Positions 48,145 to 57,363 of a DNA stretch of 64,000 nucleotides are shown here, in pieces (positions within the stretch are counted from its first letter, which is position 1; each line of letters opens with the position of its first letter). The DNA is from JBHYGK01 sp051859045 (lineage in GTDB: Bacteria; Pseudomonadota; Gammaproteobacteria; Xanthomonadales; Xanthomonadaceae). The position numbers and the translations under genes are program-made. The notes under the pieces were generated by a model. That model ran no database searches. It had not been told where the DNA came from and worked only from the letters and a program-made list of their open reading frames with translations. Location of the stretch: assembly GCA_051859045.1 (NCBI GenBank), contig JBHYGK010000056.1, positions 83,153-147,152 of the forward strand, given 5' to 3'.

Positions 48145-51100
48145 TTATTCCGGCAGGCCCAGCAGGCGCACCGACGCGGTGGCGCGGTTGTCGCGGGTGT
48201 CGGGGTCGCGCAGGTCCGAGGCCACCGTGGCCTCGACGCCGAGCACGCCCGGCAGGCGCGACGGCGGCGCCTTGAGCTGCAGCAGGATCACGCCCAGCGC
48301 GCCGGAGGGCAGCGCGCTGCGGGTCTCGCAGTGGATCTCGCTGCGCGCCGCGGCGATCGAGCGCGGCGAGTCGCAGCGCCAGCCCGGGGCCGCGAGGGCC
48401 TTGATGCGCGCCGCCGGGGCGTCGGCGGTGATCACCAGGCGGGTGCCCGGGGCGGCCTCGGGGCCGCGGTTGGCCACGGTCGCCAGCAGCACGGTGCTGG
48501 CGTTCGGGCGCAGCGGCAGGCCGAGCACGTCGAGGCGCACGCCGAGGTCGGCCAGCGCGACGGCCAGCACGTCCACCTGGGCGCTGGCGGCGTCGTTGCC
48601 GGGCGAGCGGTCGAGCACCTCGGAGGACACGACGCCCTGCAGGGCGATCACCTGCGCGCCGGCGGCGAGCGTGGTGTCGACCAGCACGCGCACGTCGACG
48701 CTGCCCGCGGCCTGGGCCTCGCTGGCGCAGACCAGCACGCTGCCCGCGGCGACGGCCTGCGGCGCGTCGCAGGTCCAACCCGCCGGGGCCTCGGCGCGCA
48801 CCGCGGCGGGCGCGGCGCCGACCGCCAGCTCCAGGGCCAGCGGCGCGGCGCTCGGGCCGCCGTTGCCGACGCGCACGCGGAAGGCCGCGGTCGTGCCGGC
48901 GTCCACCTGCGGGGCCTCGGCGTCGATCGCCAGCGAGAAGTCGCCGCGGCGGAAGGCCGGCACGCTGAGGTAGGCCACCACCGGATCGTGGTCGGACACG
49001 CGCGCGCCGCCGCGGGTGCCGAAGCGCTCGCCGGCGAAGTCCGCGTTCACCCGCGGATGCTCGATCACGATGCCGGCATCGGCGCGCAGGGCGTCGTTGA
49101 CCACGATGTGGTCGAGGTTCTGGGCGTTGCCGTCGAAGCTGTAGCCGTAGCGGTCGGCGGCCGGCGTGGCCAGCACGAGGTTGGTCAGCGGCGTGGCCTC
49201 GAGCGGGCTGGCGCGGTACTCGAGCACCGCGTCGTTGGCGGCCGGGCGGCCGGTGATGATGCCCATCACGTCGACGTAGCCGTCGTTGAACTCGAAGGCG
49301 TTGAAGTCGCCGAGCAGCAGCACGCGCTCGCCGGGGTTCGCGGCCTGGCGGTCGGCCAGCCACTCGGCCAGGAACACCGCCTGCTCGGCGCGCTTGAAGC
49401 GCGCGCGCCCGGCCGCGGCGTCGTCGCCGAGGGTGTTGTTGAGCGAGCGCAGGTGGTTGGCGACGACGGTGATGTCGAAGCCCGCGCCGTCCTCCTGGTG
49501 CACGGTGGCCTCGAGCACCAGCGGCGGGCGGTCGTTGAGCACCTGCTCGCTGCCGCCCGGCGGGGTGAAGCGGTCGGCCTTGCCGACCTGCGTGATCGCG
49601 CGGACCTGCACGCGCGGGCGGCCGGCGGCCACCTCGCGGGTGCTGACCAGGAAGCCCACGTCGATGCCGCCCGGGTCGTTGCCTTCCTCGAGGTAGGCCG
49701 CGTAGGCCGGGGCCGCGTCGCACTCGGGCACCAGCAGCGGCGCGCTCGCGTCGTCGGGGTTCGGCACCGAGCCGGTGTTGATCGCCGCGGCCAGCGCCTG
49801 CAGCGCGACCAGGGTCTCGACCTCGACCACGCCGACGATGTCCGGCGTGCCCATGCCCTCGCAGACCACGCGGGCGGTGGCGGCGAGGCGGAACGCGTAG
49901 CCCTGCGGGCTCATGCGCACGTCGCCCACGCCGGCGTCGTCGGTGGTGTCGAAGAAGCGCAGCAGGTTGGCGCCGGCGACGGTGATGGTGTCGTAGCCGG
50001 CCGCCGGGGCGAGGCGCGGGGCCGGGCCCGGGCTGGCGAGCACGAGGCCCGGGCCGGTCAGCAGCGCGGCGTTGCCGCCGTCGACGTCGAGCACGCCCTC
50101 GGCCTGGCGCACGACCGCGCCGGCGTCGAGGGTCAGCGGGGTGGTGCCCTCGAGCGCATCGGTATCGACGCGCAGGCGCTCGGGGTTGTTGTCGAAGCGC
50201 GGCACGTTGGTCTTGCCCGCCGGCACGGTCACGCCGTCATTGGCGGCCAGGCCGGGCTCGCGGAACGGACGCGCCACGCCCGGCAGCACGGCGAAGAACG
50301 CGCCGTCGCCGCGCACCACGGTGGCGGTGGACTCGGTGACCGTGGCGCCGGTGCCCGAGACCGCGGTCAGCTCGGCGGCCGACACGCGCATGCCCTCGTA
50401 GCGCTCGAGCGCGTCGAGCGCGCTGTCCGGGCGCAGGGCGGTGGTGGCCTCGAGCGCGACCGCCGCCGGCAGCGGCTGGTCGGCGAGCAGCAGCTCCACC
50501 GACGGGCCGGTCAGCTGGGTGCCGGAATTGCCGCTGCCGAACTCGGCGACGGTGCCGCCGACGCGCACGCGATGGCCCACGGCGGCCGTGGCCGGCACGT
50601 TGCCGGTGCCGGTGAACACGAACAGGCCCTCGGAGGTGGACGCGTCGCCGTCGTCCTCGCCGTCCGCGGTCTGCACGAAGAAACCGTTGAACTTGCGGGC
50701 GGTGACGATGCCCTCGGTGATCACCACCTGGCCCACGATCGGCGAGCGCGCGGCATTGCCCTGGATGGCGCTGATGGCCACCCGCCCGACCACGCCGACG
50801 CGGATCGTGCCGGTGCCGGTGCGGCCCTCGGCGTCGCTGATCGCGAAGGCCAGCGTGCGGTCGCCCGGCACGGCGTCGGCCGGGACCGCGACGGTGGTGG
50901 AGAAGGTGCCGTCGCCGGCCGCCGCGTCGCCGTCGCTGCCGGCGTCGTTCATGGCCTGGGTGGCGCTGCCGCCGAAGGCGGTGAGGTCGATGGTGACCGC
51001 GACGCCGGTGCTGGCCGGGTTGGCGCCCGGGGCCACGCGGACCGCCAGCAGCACGCTGGCGCCGGCGGCGACGTTGCCCGGCTGGGCGGTGCCGCTGCCG

Positions 51101-51738
51101 GAGGGGCTGCTGGGCTGGTCGGAGACGAAGCTGGCGGAGTTGCGCGGGTTCGCCGTGGCGACGTCGAAGTCGCCGCGGTTGTCGTTGGTGTCCTGGCGGC
51201 CGTCGGCCTTGCGGATCACGGCGTTGGGGTTCGCAGCCGCGAGCGCCGCCGCCGTGCCCTCGAAGCAGCTGGCGCTCCCCACGCCGACGAAGTCACGCAC
51301 GTCGGCGTTGGCGGGGATCGGGCAGGCGCCGCTGAGCGGGGATCGCGAGGCCACCAGGGCGAGCTTGAAGGCGGTGCCGGACATCGCGATGGTGCCGACC
51401 ACGTCCGCGGTGACCGGGGACGGGGCGCCGCCGGTGCCCGCTGCCTGCTGCACCAGGTAGAAGCCGCCGGGCTGGATCGTTCCCGCGAGGTTCGTCACCT
51501 GCCAGCTGGTGCCCGTGGCCGAGGCGTACTGCACGCTCCAGTTCTCGAGGCTGACCGGGCTGCTGCCGATGTTGCGCAGCTCGATGAAGTCGTTGCGCAA
51601 CGTGGCGCCGGTATTGCCGCCGCCGCCGTAGGCCTGGCTGATGACGACCTGGGCGGAGGCGGGCAGGGCGGTGCAGGCGAGCAGGCCGAAGGCCAGCCGC
51701 AGCGCCAGCCCGGAATGGGTGCGCGGGACGAAGGACAT
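48145..51738 (-). CDS. Large secreted endonuclease (ExeM/NucH type) with lamin-tail domain
   Basis: A 1197-residue exported protein. A signal peptide (to ~residue 30, PASAQ) precedes a lamin-tail domain (VISQAYGGGGNTGATLRNDF, ELRNIGSSPVSLENWSV). Ig-like and OB-fold-like regions follow, then an exonuclease-endonuclease-phosphatase domain at about residues 560-900, with VVEVETLVALQALA, NHLRSLNN, LLGDFNAFEFNDGY and the catalytic SDHDPVVAYL. The C-terminal ~290 residues are repeated DUF11/CARDB-like modules. Relatives in Shewanella (ExeM, ExeS) degrade extracellular DNA in biofilms and for phosphate supply. It is probably exported and held at the surface. Confidence 0.88.
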   Translation of the reverse strand: MSFVPRTHSGLALRLAFGLLACTALPASAQVVISQAYGGGGNTGATLRNDFIELRNIGSSPVSLENWSVQYASATGTSWQVTNLAGTIQPGGFYLVQQAAGTGGAPSPVTADVVGTIAMSGTAFKLALVASRSPLSGACPIPANADVRDFVGVGSASCFEGTAAALAAANPNAVIRKADGRQDTNDNRGDFDVATANPRNSASFVSDQPSSPSGSGTAQPGNVAAGASVLLAVRVAPGANPASTGVAVTIDLTAFGGSATQAMNDAGSDGDAAAGDGTFSTTVAVPADAVPGDRTLAFAISDAEGRTGTGTIRVGVVGRVAISAIQGNAARSPIVGQVVITEGIVTARKFNGFFVQTADGEDDGDASTSEGLFVFTGTGNVPATAAVGHRVRVGGTVAEFGSGNSGTQLTGPSVELLLADQPLPAAVALEATTALRPDSALDALERYEGMRVSAAELTAVSGTGATVTESTATVVRGDGAFFAVLPGVARPFREPGLAANDGVTVPAGKTNVPRFDNNPERLRVDTDALEGTTPLTLDAGAVVRQAEGVLDVDGGNAALLTGPGLVLASPGPAPRLAPAAGYDTITVAGANLLRFFDTTDDAGVGDVRMSPQGYAFRLAATARVVCEGMGTPDIVGVVEVETLVALQALAAAINTGSVPNPDDASAPLLVPECDAAPAYAAYLEEGNDPGGIDVGFLVSTREVAAGRPRVQVRAITQVGKADRFTPPGGSEQVLNDRPPLVLEATVHQEDGAGFDITVVANHLRSLNNTLGDDAAAGRARFKRAEQAVFLAEWLADRQAANPGERVLLLGDFNAFEFNDGYVDVMGIITGRPAANDAVLEYRASPLEATPLTNLVLATPAADRYGYSFDGNAQNLDHIVVNDALRADAGIVIEHPRVNADFAGERFGTRGGARVSDHDPVVAYLSVPAFRRGDFSLAIDAEAPQVDAGTTAAFRVRVGNGGPSAAPLALELAVGAAPAAVRAEAPAGWTCDAPQAVAAGSVLVCASEAQAAGSVDVRVLVDTTLAAGAQVIALQGVVSSEVLDRSPGNDAASAQVDVLAVALADLGVRLDVLGLPLRPNASTVLLATVANRGPEAAPGTRLVITADAPAARIKALAAPGWRCDSPRSIAAARSEIHCETRSALPSGALGVILLQLKAPPSRLPGVLGVEATVASDLRDPDTRDNRATASVRLLGLPE

Positions 51739-51994
51739 GCGAGGGTTCCCCAGGGTCAAGCGAAGCGATCGGACGGCAACGTCAGGGAAACCCCGACAGG
51801 CGCGTAGGGTAGCGGAGGGTGGGGGTGGGCGGTGACGCGGGCATGACAGGCGGCTGCCGGCACGGCCGCCAGCCCCGCCGCGCGGGCCCCGGCCGCGGCC
51901 ACTCCGGCCCCGGGTCCGGCGGATGCTGCCCTGCAGCATGACCCCGGGGGCGGCCCGGTCCCGCCCGCCGGGTGCCCCCGCCCGGGCGAGCGAC

Positions 51995-52000
51995 TACCCT
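51995..52000 (+). promoter_or_regulatory. -10-like element TACCCT before kynA
   Basis: TACCCT lies 28 bases upstream of the ATG at 52028, in line with the other TAnnnT elements of this genome. Confidence 0.35.
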
Positions 52001-52027
52001 GTGCGCCCCTCCCGACCCGGCTCCCCG

Positions 52028-52888
52028 ATGAGCAGCGACCCCACCCAGCGCCCCCTCGAGCAGGGCATCACCACCGACCTGGCCGAGCGCCTGACCTACG
52101 GCGGCTACCTGCGGCTGGACGCCGTGCTCTCGGCGCAGGCGCCGCTGTCCTCGCCGGCCAACCACGACGAGCTGCTCTTCATCATCCAGCACCAGACCTC
52201 GGAGCTGTGGATGAAGCTGGTGATCCACGAGCTGCAGGCCGCGGTGGCCTTCCTCGACGCCGACGAGCCGGGCCCGGCGCTGAAGGTGCTGGCGCGGGTG
52301 AAGCACATCCAGAAGCAGCTCACCGAGCAGTGGTCGGTGCTCGAGACGATGACGCCGGCCGACTACCTGGGCTTCCGCGACGTGCTCGGCCCGGCCTCGG
52401 GCTTCCAGTCGCTGCAGTACCGGCTGATCGAATTCATGCTGGGCAACAAGCACGCCGGGATGCTGGACGTGTTCCGCCACGACCCCGCGGCGCGCGCCCG
52501 CCTCGAGGCCGCGCTGGCCGCGCCCAGCCTCTACGACGTGTTCCTGCGCTACCTGGCGCGGCGCGGGCTGGACGTGCCGGCGTCCGTGCTCGGCCGCGAC
52601 GTGCGCGAGCCGCACGTGCGCGAGCCGGCGCTGGTGGAGGTGTTCCGGGCCATCTACGAGGATCCCGAGGCGCACTGGAACGCCTACCACCTGTGCGAGC
52701 AGCTGGTGGACGTGGAGGTGAACTTCCAGCTCTGGCGCTTCCGCCACATGAAGACCGTCGAGCGGATCATCGGCTACCGCCGCGGCACCGGCGGCAGCTC
52801 GGGCGTGGGCTTCCTGAAGCAGGCGCTGGAGCTGAGCTTCTTCCCGGAGCTGTTCGACGTGCGCACCGCCCTCGGAGTGCCGCGCTGA
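52028..52888 (+). CDS. kynA: Tryptophan 2,3-dioxygenase
   Basis: A 286-residue heme enzyme that opens the indole ring of tryptophan to N-formylkynurenine. Recognisable blocks are LTYGGYLRLDAVLSAQ, ELLFIIQHQTSELWMKLVIH (distal heme-pocket His), GPASGFQSLQYRLIEFMLGNK and the C-terminal heme-proximal WRFRHMKTVERIIGYRRGTGGS. The start at 52028 begins with the short polar N-terminus of the family. No other kynurenine pathway genes are adjacent; a CbiM-like gene follows 3 bases later. Confidence 0.95.
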   Translation: MSSDPTQRPLEQGITTDLAERLTYGGYLRLDAVLSAQAPLSSPANHDELLFIIQHQTSELWMKLVIHELQAAVAFLDADEPGPALKVLARVKHIQKQLTEQWSVLETMTPADYLGFRDVLGPASGFQSLQYRLIEFMLGNKHAGMLDVFRHDPAARARLEAALAAPSLYDVFLRYLARRGLDVPASVLGRDVREPHVREPALVEVFRAIYEDPEAHWNAYHLCEQLVDVEVNFQLWRFRHMKTVERIIGYRRGTGGSSGVGFLKQALELSFFPELFDVRTALGVPR

Positions 52889-52891
52889 GGC

Positions 52892-53620
52892 ATGCCCGCC
52901 GGCGCGCCGATGGTGGTGGAGGCGAGGCTGGCGGAGGCGACGCTGGGCGACGGGCTGGGCGCGCTCGCGCTGCTGGCGCTGTGCGCGCTGGCCGCGTGGC
53001 GGGCACCGTGGTGGAAGCTGCGCGGCGACGCCGAGGCCCAGCACGTGCTGTTCGCCGGCATCGCGCTGGCCCTGCTGGCACGCGCCTCGGGGATCGAGCC
53101 GCTGCCCGGCCTCGCCCTGCACTTCCTGGTCGCGCCCGCGGCCTGCCTGCTGTACGGGCCGGCGGTGGCGATCCTGGTGGGCGTCGCGGCCAGCCTGGTC
53201 GCGGCGCTGGCCGGCTGGCCGATGGCCGGCCCCGCGCTGCTCGACCCGTGGCTCTCGGCGGTGCTGCCGGTGGCGATCGTGCAGGGCATGCTGCGGCTGG
53301 CGCAGCGCCGGCTGCCGGCGAACACGATGGTGTTCGTGATGCTTAACGCCTTCGGCGGCGCCGGCCTCGCGGTGCTGGCCGGCGGGCTGGCGCGCGCGGC
53401 CCTGCTGGCCTCGGGCCTGGTCGGGCCCGGCGCCGGGCGGGCGTCGGAGGGCGCGGTGGCGGGGCTGCTGGCCGCGCTGCCGCTGCAGATGTTCGCCGAG
53501 GCCTTCCTCACCGGCGGGCTGCTGGCGATCGTGGTGGCCTACCGGCCGCGCTGGTGCGCGAGCTTCGACGACGCGCGCTACCTGGCGCCGCCGCGCGGCG
53601 GGGGCGACGGCGCGGGCTGA
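52892..53620 (+). CDS. CbiM-like energy-coupling-factor transporter membrane protein
   Basis: A 242-residue membrane protein with six or seven predicted helices. The segments LHFLVAPAACLLYGPAVAILVG and MVFVMLNAFGGAGLAVLAGG, together with LPLQMFAEAFLTGGLLAIVVAY, resemble the stand-alone energy-coupling-factor (CbiM-type) permeases found in Pseudomonas and relatives. CbiM proteins bind cobalt for cobalamin synthesis or other metals, which would be relevant to the B12-dependent NrdJab, but no CbiN, CbiQ or ATPase gene is here. The metal-binding N-terminal His of CbiM is not evident. It begins three bases after kynA. Confidence 0.6.
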   Translation: MPAGAPMVVEARLAEATLGDGLGALALLALCALAAWRAPWWKLRGDAEAQHVLFAGIALALLARASGIEPLPGLALHFLVAPAACLLYGPAVAILVGVAASLVAALAGWPMAGPALLDPWLSAVLPVAIVQGMLRLAQRRLPANTMVFVMLNAFGGAGLAVLAGGLARAALLASGLVGPGAGRASEGAVAGLLAALPLQMFAEAFLTGGLLAIVVAYRPRWCASFDDARYLAPPRGGGDGAG

Positions 53621-53676
53621 GGCCCGCGCGCGCGTCGCCGATGGTGGCGGCTGGACGCCGCGGGGCGCGTCGCTGC

Positions 53677-53682
53677 TAGGAT
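53677..53682 (+). promoter_or_regulatory. -10-like element TAGGAT before the AbgT-family gene
   Basis: CTAGGATCGGG occurs about 90 bases upstream of the start. The hexamer is identical to the one before prc. Confidence 0.35.
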
Positions 53683-53772
53683 CGGGCGCTCGCCTGATCG
53701 CCCCGATGCGGTCGCCACCCCCGCACCGCGCTGCCCGACGCAGCCATGCCCGCCACCCGGAAGGATGCCCGC

Positions 53773-55371
53773 ATGACCGACGCCACCCCCGCCACCCCGG
53801 CCGCCCCGCGCGGCTGGCTCGCCCGCGCCCTCGACGTCGTCGAGCGCGTCGGCAACAAGCTCCCCGATCCCGCCGTGCTGTTCCTGCTGCTGATGTTCGC
53901 GGTCTGGGCCATCAGCTGGGCGCTGTCGGGCTCCACCTTCAGCGAGATCGACCCGCGTACCGGCCAGGCCGTGGTGGTGAAGAACCTGCTGGCGGGGAGC
54001 TCGATCACCGCGTTCTTCTCGACGATGGTCAACACCTTCGTGACCTTCCCGCCGCTGGGCGTGGTGCTGGTGGCGATGCTGGGCCTCGGCATCGCCGAGC
54101 ACACCGGCTTCATCTCGGCGGTGCTGCGCGCGGTGATGGCGGTGACCCCGCGGATGCTGCTGACGCCGATGCTGATCGCGGTGGGCATCCTCAGCCACGT
54201 CGCGGTGGACGCCGGCTACGTGCTGGTGATCCCGCTGGGCGCGGTGATCTTCTATGCCGCCGGCCGGCATCCGCTGGCGGGCATCGCGGCGGCGTTTGCC
54301 GGCGTCTCGGGCGGCTTCAGCGCCACGATCCCCTTCGCCGTTTCCAGCCTCGATCCGCTGCTCTCGGGTCTCACCCAGACCGCGGCCCACCTGGTCGATC
54401 CAACCGTGGTGGTGAGCTCGCTGAACAACCACATCTTCACCAGCGCCTCGACGCTTCTGATCGTCCTGGTGGGCTGGGCGTTGACCGACCTCGTGATCGA
54501 GCCGCGCCTGAAGGGCACCCCGGTGGACGGCGATCCGAAGGACATGCCGGTGATGGAGGCGCTGGCCCCGCACGAGATCCGCGGCCTGCTGGCGGGCTTC
54601 GTCGCCGCGGTGCTGGCGATCGCGGTGCTGGTGCTGACGGTGCTGCCCGAGGCCTCGCCCTGGCGCGCGCCCGCCGGTACGGTCATCCCTGAAGGCCAGA
54701 GCGACCTGATGGTCGCGGCGGCGCCGCTGATGCAGTCGATCGTGTCGCTGATCTTCGTGTTCTTCCTGGTGCCCGGCGTGGTGTACGGCGTGGTCTCGGG
54801 CAGCGTGAAGACCCATCGCGACGTCGTGGCCGGCATGGCCAAGGCGATGTCGGGCATGGGCTACTACATCGTGATGGCGTTCTTCTGCGCGCAGTTCATC
54901 TACGCCTTCGCGCAGTCCAACCTGGGCGTGCTGCTGGCGATCAAGGGCGCCAACGCGCTGCAGGCGCTCGGCCTGCCCAACGGGCTCACGCTGGTGGGCA
55001 TTGTGTTCCTGACCGCCACGGTGAACCTGGTGATCGGCTCGGCCTCGGCCAAGTGGGCGCTGATCGGCGCGATCATGGTGCCGATGCTGATGCAGCTCGG
55101 CGTCTCGCCCGACCTCACCCAGGCCGCCTACCGCGTGGGCGACAGCTCCTCGAACATCATCACCCCGCTGCTGCCGTACTTCCCGCTGATCGTGGTGTTC
55201 TGCCAGCGCTACGTGAAGTCGGCCGGCATCGGCACGCTGATCGCGCTGATGCTGCCCTACAGCGTGGCGCTGCTGGTCACCTGGACGCTGTTCCTGCTGG
55301 CCTTCTGGGGCCTCGGCATCCCGCTGGGCTTCGGCAGCAGCTACGAGTACGTGGCGCCGGTCGCGGGCTGA
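53773..55371 (+). CDS. AbgT family transporter
   Basis: A 532-residue inner-membrane protein with about ten to twelve helices. The family patterns RVGNKLPDPAVLFLLLM near the N-terminus, SHVAVDAGYVLVIPLGAVIF, GGFSATIPFAVSSLDPLLSG, GSASAKWALIGAIMVPML and DSSSNIITPLLPYFPLIV are clear. E. coli AbgT imports p-aminobenzoyl-glutamate; relatives (MtrF, YdaH) export sulfonamides and p-aminobenzoate. Direction and substrate here are unknown. The ATG at 53773 follows GGAAGG; an ATG nine codons earlier is possible. Confidence 0.9.
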   Translation: MTDATPATPAAPRGWLARALDVVERVGNKLPDPAVLFLLLMFAVWAISWALSGSTFSEIDPRTGQAVVVKNLLAGSSITAFFSTMVNTFVTFPPLGVVLVAMLGLGIAEHTGFISAVLRAVMAVTPRMLLTPMLIAVGILSHVAVDAGYVLVIPLGAVIFYAAGRHPLAGIAAAFAGVSGGFSATIPFAVSSLDPLLSGLTQTAAHLVDPTVVVSSLNNHIFTSASTLLIVLVGWALTDLVIEPRLKGTPVDGDPKDMPVMEALAPHEIRGLLAGFVAAVLAIAVLVLTVLPEASPWRAPAGTVIPEGQSDLMVAAAPLMQSIVSLIFVFFLVPGVVYGVVSGSVKTHRDVVAGMAKAMSGMGYYIVMAFFCAQFIYAFAQSNLGVLLAIKGANALQALGLPNGLTLVGIVFLTATVNLVIGSASAKWALIGAIMVPMLMQLGVSPDLTQAAYRVGDSSSNIITPLLPYFPLIVVFCQRYVKSAGIGTLIALMLPYSVALLVTWTLFLLAFWGLGIPLGFGSSYEYVAPVAG

Positions 55372-55400
55372 GCCCCGCGCCGCCGCCGCCGCGCCGCCTC

Positions 55401-55422
55401 GAGGCCGCCCACGGGCGGCCTC
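55401..55422 (+). terminator. Hairpin after the AbgT-family gene
   Basis: A 9-10-bp stem (GAGGCCGCCC / GGGCGGCCTC) with a very short loop lies 29 bases after the stop and is followed by GTCGCGTC. Confidence 0.6.
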
Positions 55423-55556
55423 GTCGCGTCCGCCTCCCGTCACGCCGGTTTGACGCCCGGGCGTCAAGCCGGTTACACCTGCGCGGCTTTCGCGGAGGGG
55501 ATCCCGCGATCGGATCGCAGCACACGCACCTGTCCAGCTCCAAGGGGGATCGCCGC

Positions 55557-57080
55557 ATGAGCGGTAGCAACGCCACGCACCAGCCTGACTTCACCCCGCC
55601 GCCGGGCGGCGAGTTCCTGGGCCATCCCAAGGCCCTGTGGAACCTGTTCGGCACCGAGTTCTGGGAACGCTTCATGTACTACGGCATGCGCGCCATGCTG
55701 GCGGTGCACGTGGCGGCGGCGTTCTTCGCCCACCTCGGCGAGGCCGAGGCGCGCGAGCAGGCCTCGCTGACGTATGGCGGCTTCACCGCGCTGGTGTACA
55801 TGACCGGCATCATCGGCGGCTTCGTGGCCGACCGCATCCTGGGCTACCAGCGCTCGATCATGCTCGGCGGCGTGCTGATGGCGATCGGCAGCTTCATGCT
55901 GATGGCGCCCGACCTCACGACCTTCGTGATGGGCCTGGCGGTGATCGTGGTGGGCAACGGCCTGTTCAAGCCCAACATCTCGACCATGGTGGGCAAGCTC
56001 TACGCGCCGGGCGACGTCCGCCGCGACTCGGGCTTCACCATCTTCTACATGGGCATCAACGCGGGCGCCTTCGTGGCGCCCTTCGTCTGCGCGTCCTACA
56101 TCGGCCAGACCTACGGCTACCGCTGGGGCTTCCTGTCCGCGGGCCTCGGCATGCTGCTCGGCCTGATGGTGTTCCAGGTGGTCAAGGGCTGGCTCGGCCG
56201 CGTCGGCGAGCCGCCGGTGGGCAAGGCGGGCGTGGGCCCGGTCGCCCAGGTGTTCGTGGGCGCGGCGCTGCTGGCGGTCCCGGTGTACTTCCTGCTCAGC
56301 AAGTCCGACCTGCTGGGCGGCGTGCTGGTGGTGATGATGCTGGGCCTGGTGGCCTACTTCCTCTACAGCGGCGTGAAGAGCGGCTCCAAGGAGCAGCTGC
56401 ACCGCTACATCGCGATGCTGATCCTGTTCGGCGCCAACATCTTCTTCTGGGCGCTGTTCGAGCAGGCCGGCTCCTCGCTGAACTTCCTCGCCCAGGACCA
56501 CGTGCGGATGCCCGACGTGACCATCCTCGGCTGGACCCCGACCTTCGAGGTCTTCCAGTCGGTGAACCCGGTGTTCATCATCCTGCTGGCGCCGCTGTTC
56601 GCGGCGATGTGGGTCAAGCTCGACCGCGCCGACTGGAACCCGTCGATCCCGCGCAAGTTCGCCTACGGCATGGCCGGCGCGGCGCTGGGCTTCTACGTGC
56701 TGGTGTTCGCGATCGAGCACTTCGTCGAGGAGGGCGACCGCATCAGCTGGATCTGGCTGACGCTGACCTACCTGATCCACACGATGGGCGAGTTGTGCCT
56801 GTCGCCGATCGGCCTGGCGATGGTGACCAAGCTCGCCCGCCCGCAGGAGACCGGCCTGGCGATGGGCGGCTGGTTCCTGTCGATCGCGATGGCGAACTTC
56901 GTCGCCGGCCGCATCGCCGCGATCGCCTCGGGCGGCGGCAGCGCCCACGGCGAGGCCGCGGGCTCGCTGGTGCAGTACGCGAACACGTTCGAGCAGATGT
57001 TCTGGCTCGGCATCGTCATCGCGGTGCTGTTCTTCCTCGCCGCGCCGCTGGTGAACAAGCTGATGCACGGCGTGAAGTAA
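55557..57080 (+). CDS. Proton-dependent oligopeptide transporter (POT family), copy 1
   Basis: A 507-residue major-facilitator protein importing di- and tripeptides with protons. The signature GTEFWERFMYYGMRAML (ExxERxxYY), GGFVADRILGYQRSIMLGG, GNGLFKPNISTMVGKLY, FYMGINAGAFVAPFVC and the late NTMGE-type TMGELCLSPIGLAMVTKLA are present. A second copy lies 283 bases downstream across an assembly gap, and both end LMHGVK. A TTACACC element upstream may be the -10; the ATG follows AAGGGGGAT. Confidence 0.93.
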   Translation: MSGSNATHQPDFTPPPGGEFLGHPKALWNLFGTEFWERFMYYGMRAMLAVHVAAAFFAHLGEAEAREQASLTYGGFTALVYMTGIIGGFVADRILGYQRSIMLGGVLMAIGSFMLMAPDLTTFVMGLAVIVVGNGLFKPNISTMVGKLYAPGDVRRDSGFTIFYMGINAGAFVAPFVCASYIGQTYGYRWGFLSAGLGMLLGLMVFQVVKGWLGRVGEPPVGKAGVGPVAQVFVGAALLAVPVYFLLSKSDLLGGVLVVMMLGLVAYFLYSGVKSGSKEQLHRYIAMLILFGANIFFWALFEQAGSSLNFLAQDHVRMPDVTILGWTPTFEVFQSVNPVFIILLAPLFAAMWVKLDRADWNPSIPRKFAYGMAGAALGFYVLVFAIEHFVEEGDRISWIWLTLTYLIHTMGELCLSPIGLAMVTKLARPQETGLAMGGWFLSIAMANFVAGRIAAIASGGGSAHGEAAGSLVQYANTFEQMFWLGIVIAVLFFLAAPLVNKLMHGVK

Positions 57081-57163
57081 GCGCCGGCTCCCGCCGCCGC
57101 CACGCCACTCGCGTCGGCCCGGGCGCGCCCCGGCCGCCGCCCGTCCCCAACCCCGGGGCCCCC

Positions 57164-57310
57164 AGGGCCCCCCCCCCCCCCCGCCCCCCCGGGCCGGCGG
57201 CCCCCCCCCCCCCCGCGCCCCCCCNNNNNNNNNNCCGGGCCGGGGGGGTTTGTCACATGGTTTGCCCTGGGTTTTTTTTCGGCGGGGGCCCCCCCGCCCG
57301 CCCCCCCAGG
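57164..57310. other. Low-quality C/G homopolymer tract with assembly gap
   Basis: Runs of 10 or more C, G-runs and a T-run flank ten N's at 57225-57234. The composition is unlike any other spacer in the window and looks like degraded read ends at a scaffold join. The true spacer length between the two transporter genes is unknown, and no regulatory inference is safe here. Confidence 0.85.
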
Positions 57311-57363
57311 GCGGGGCCCGGGGGCTCGCCCGGGCCGACGCACGTCCAGACCCCGGAGTCCCC

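Noticed and set aside
57164..57310. G-quadruplex or unusual C-tract regulatory element between the POT genes
   Set aside because: The homopolymers flank ten N's and look like sequencing or scaffolding artefacts.
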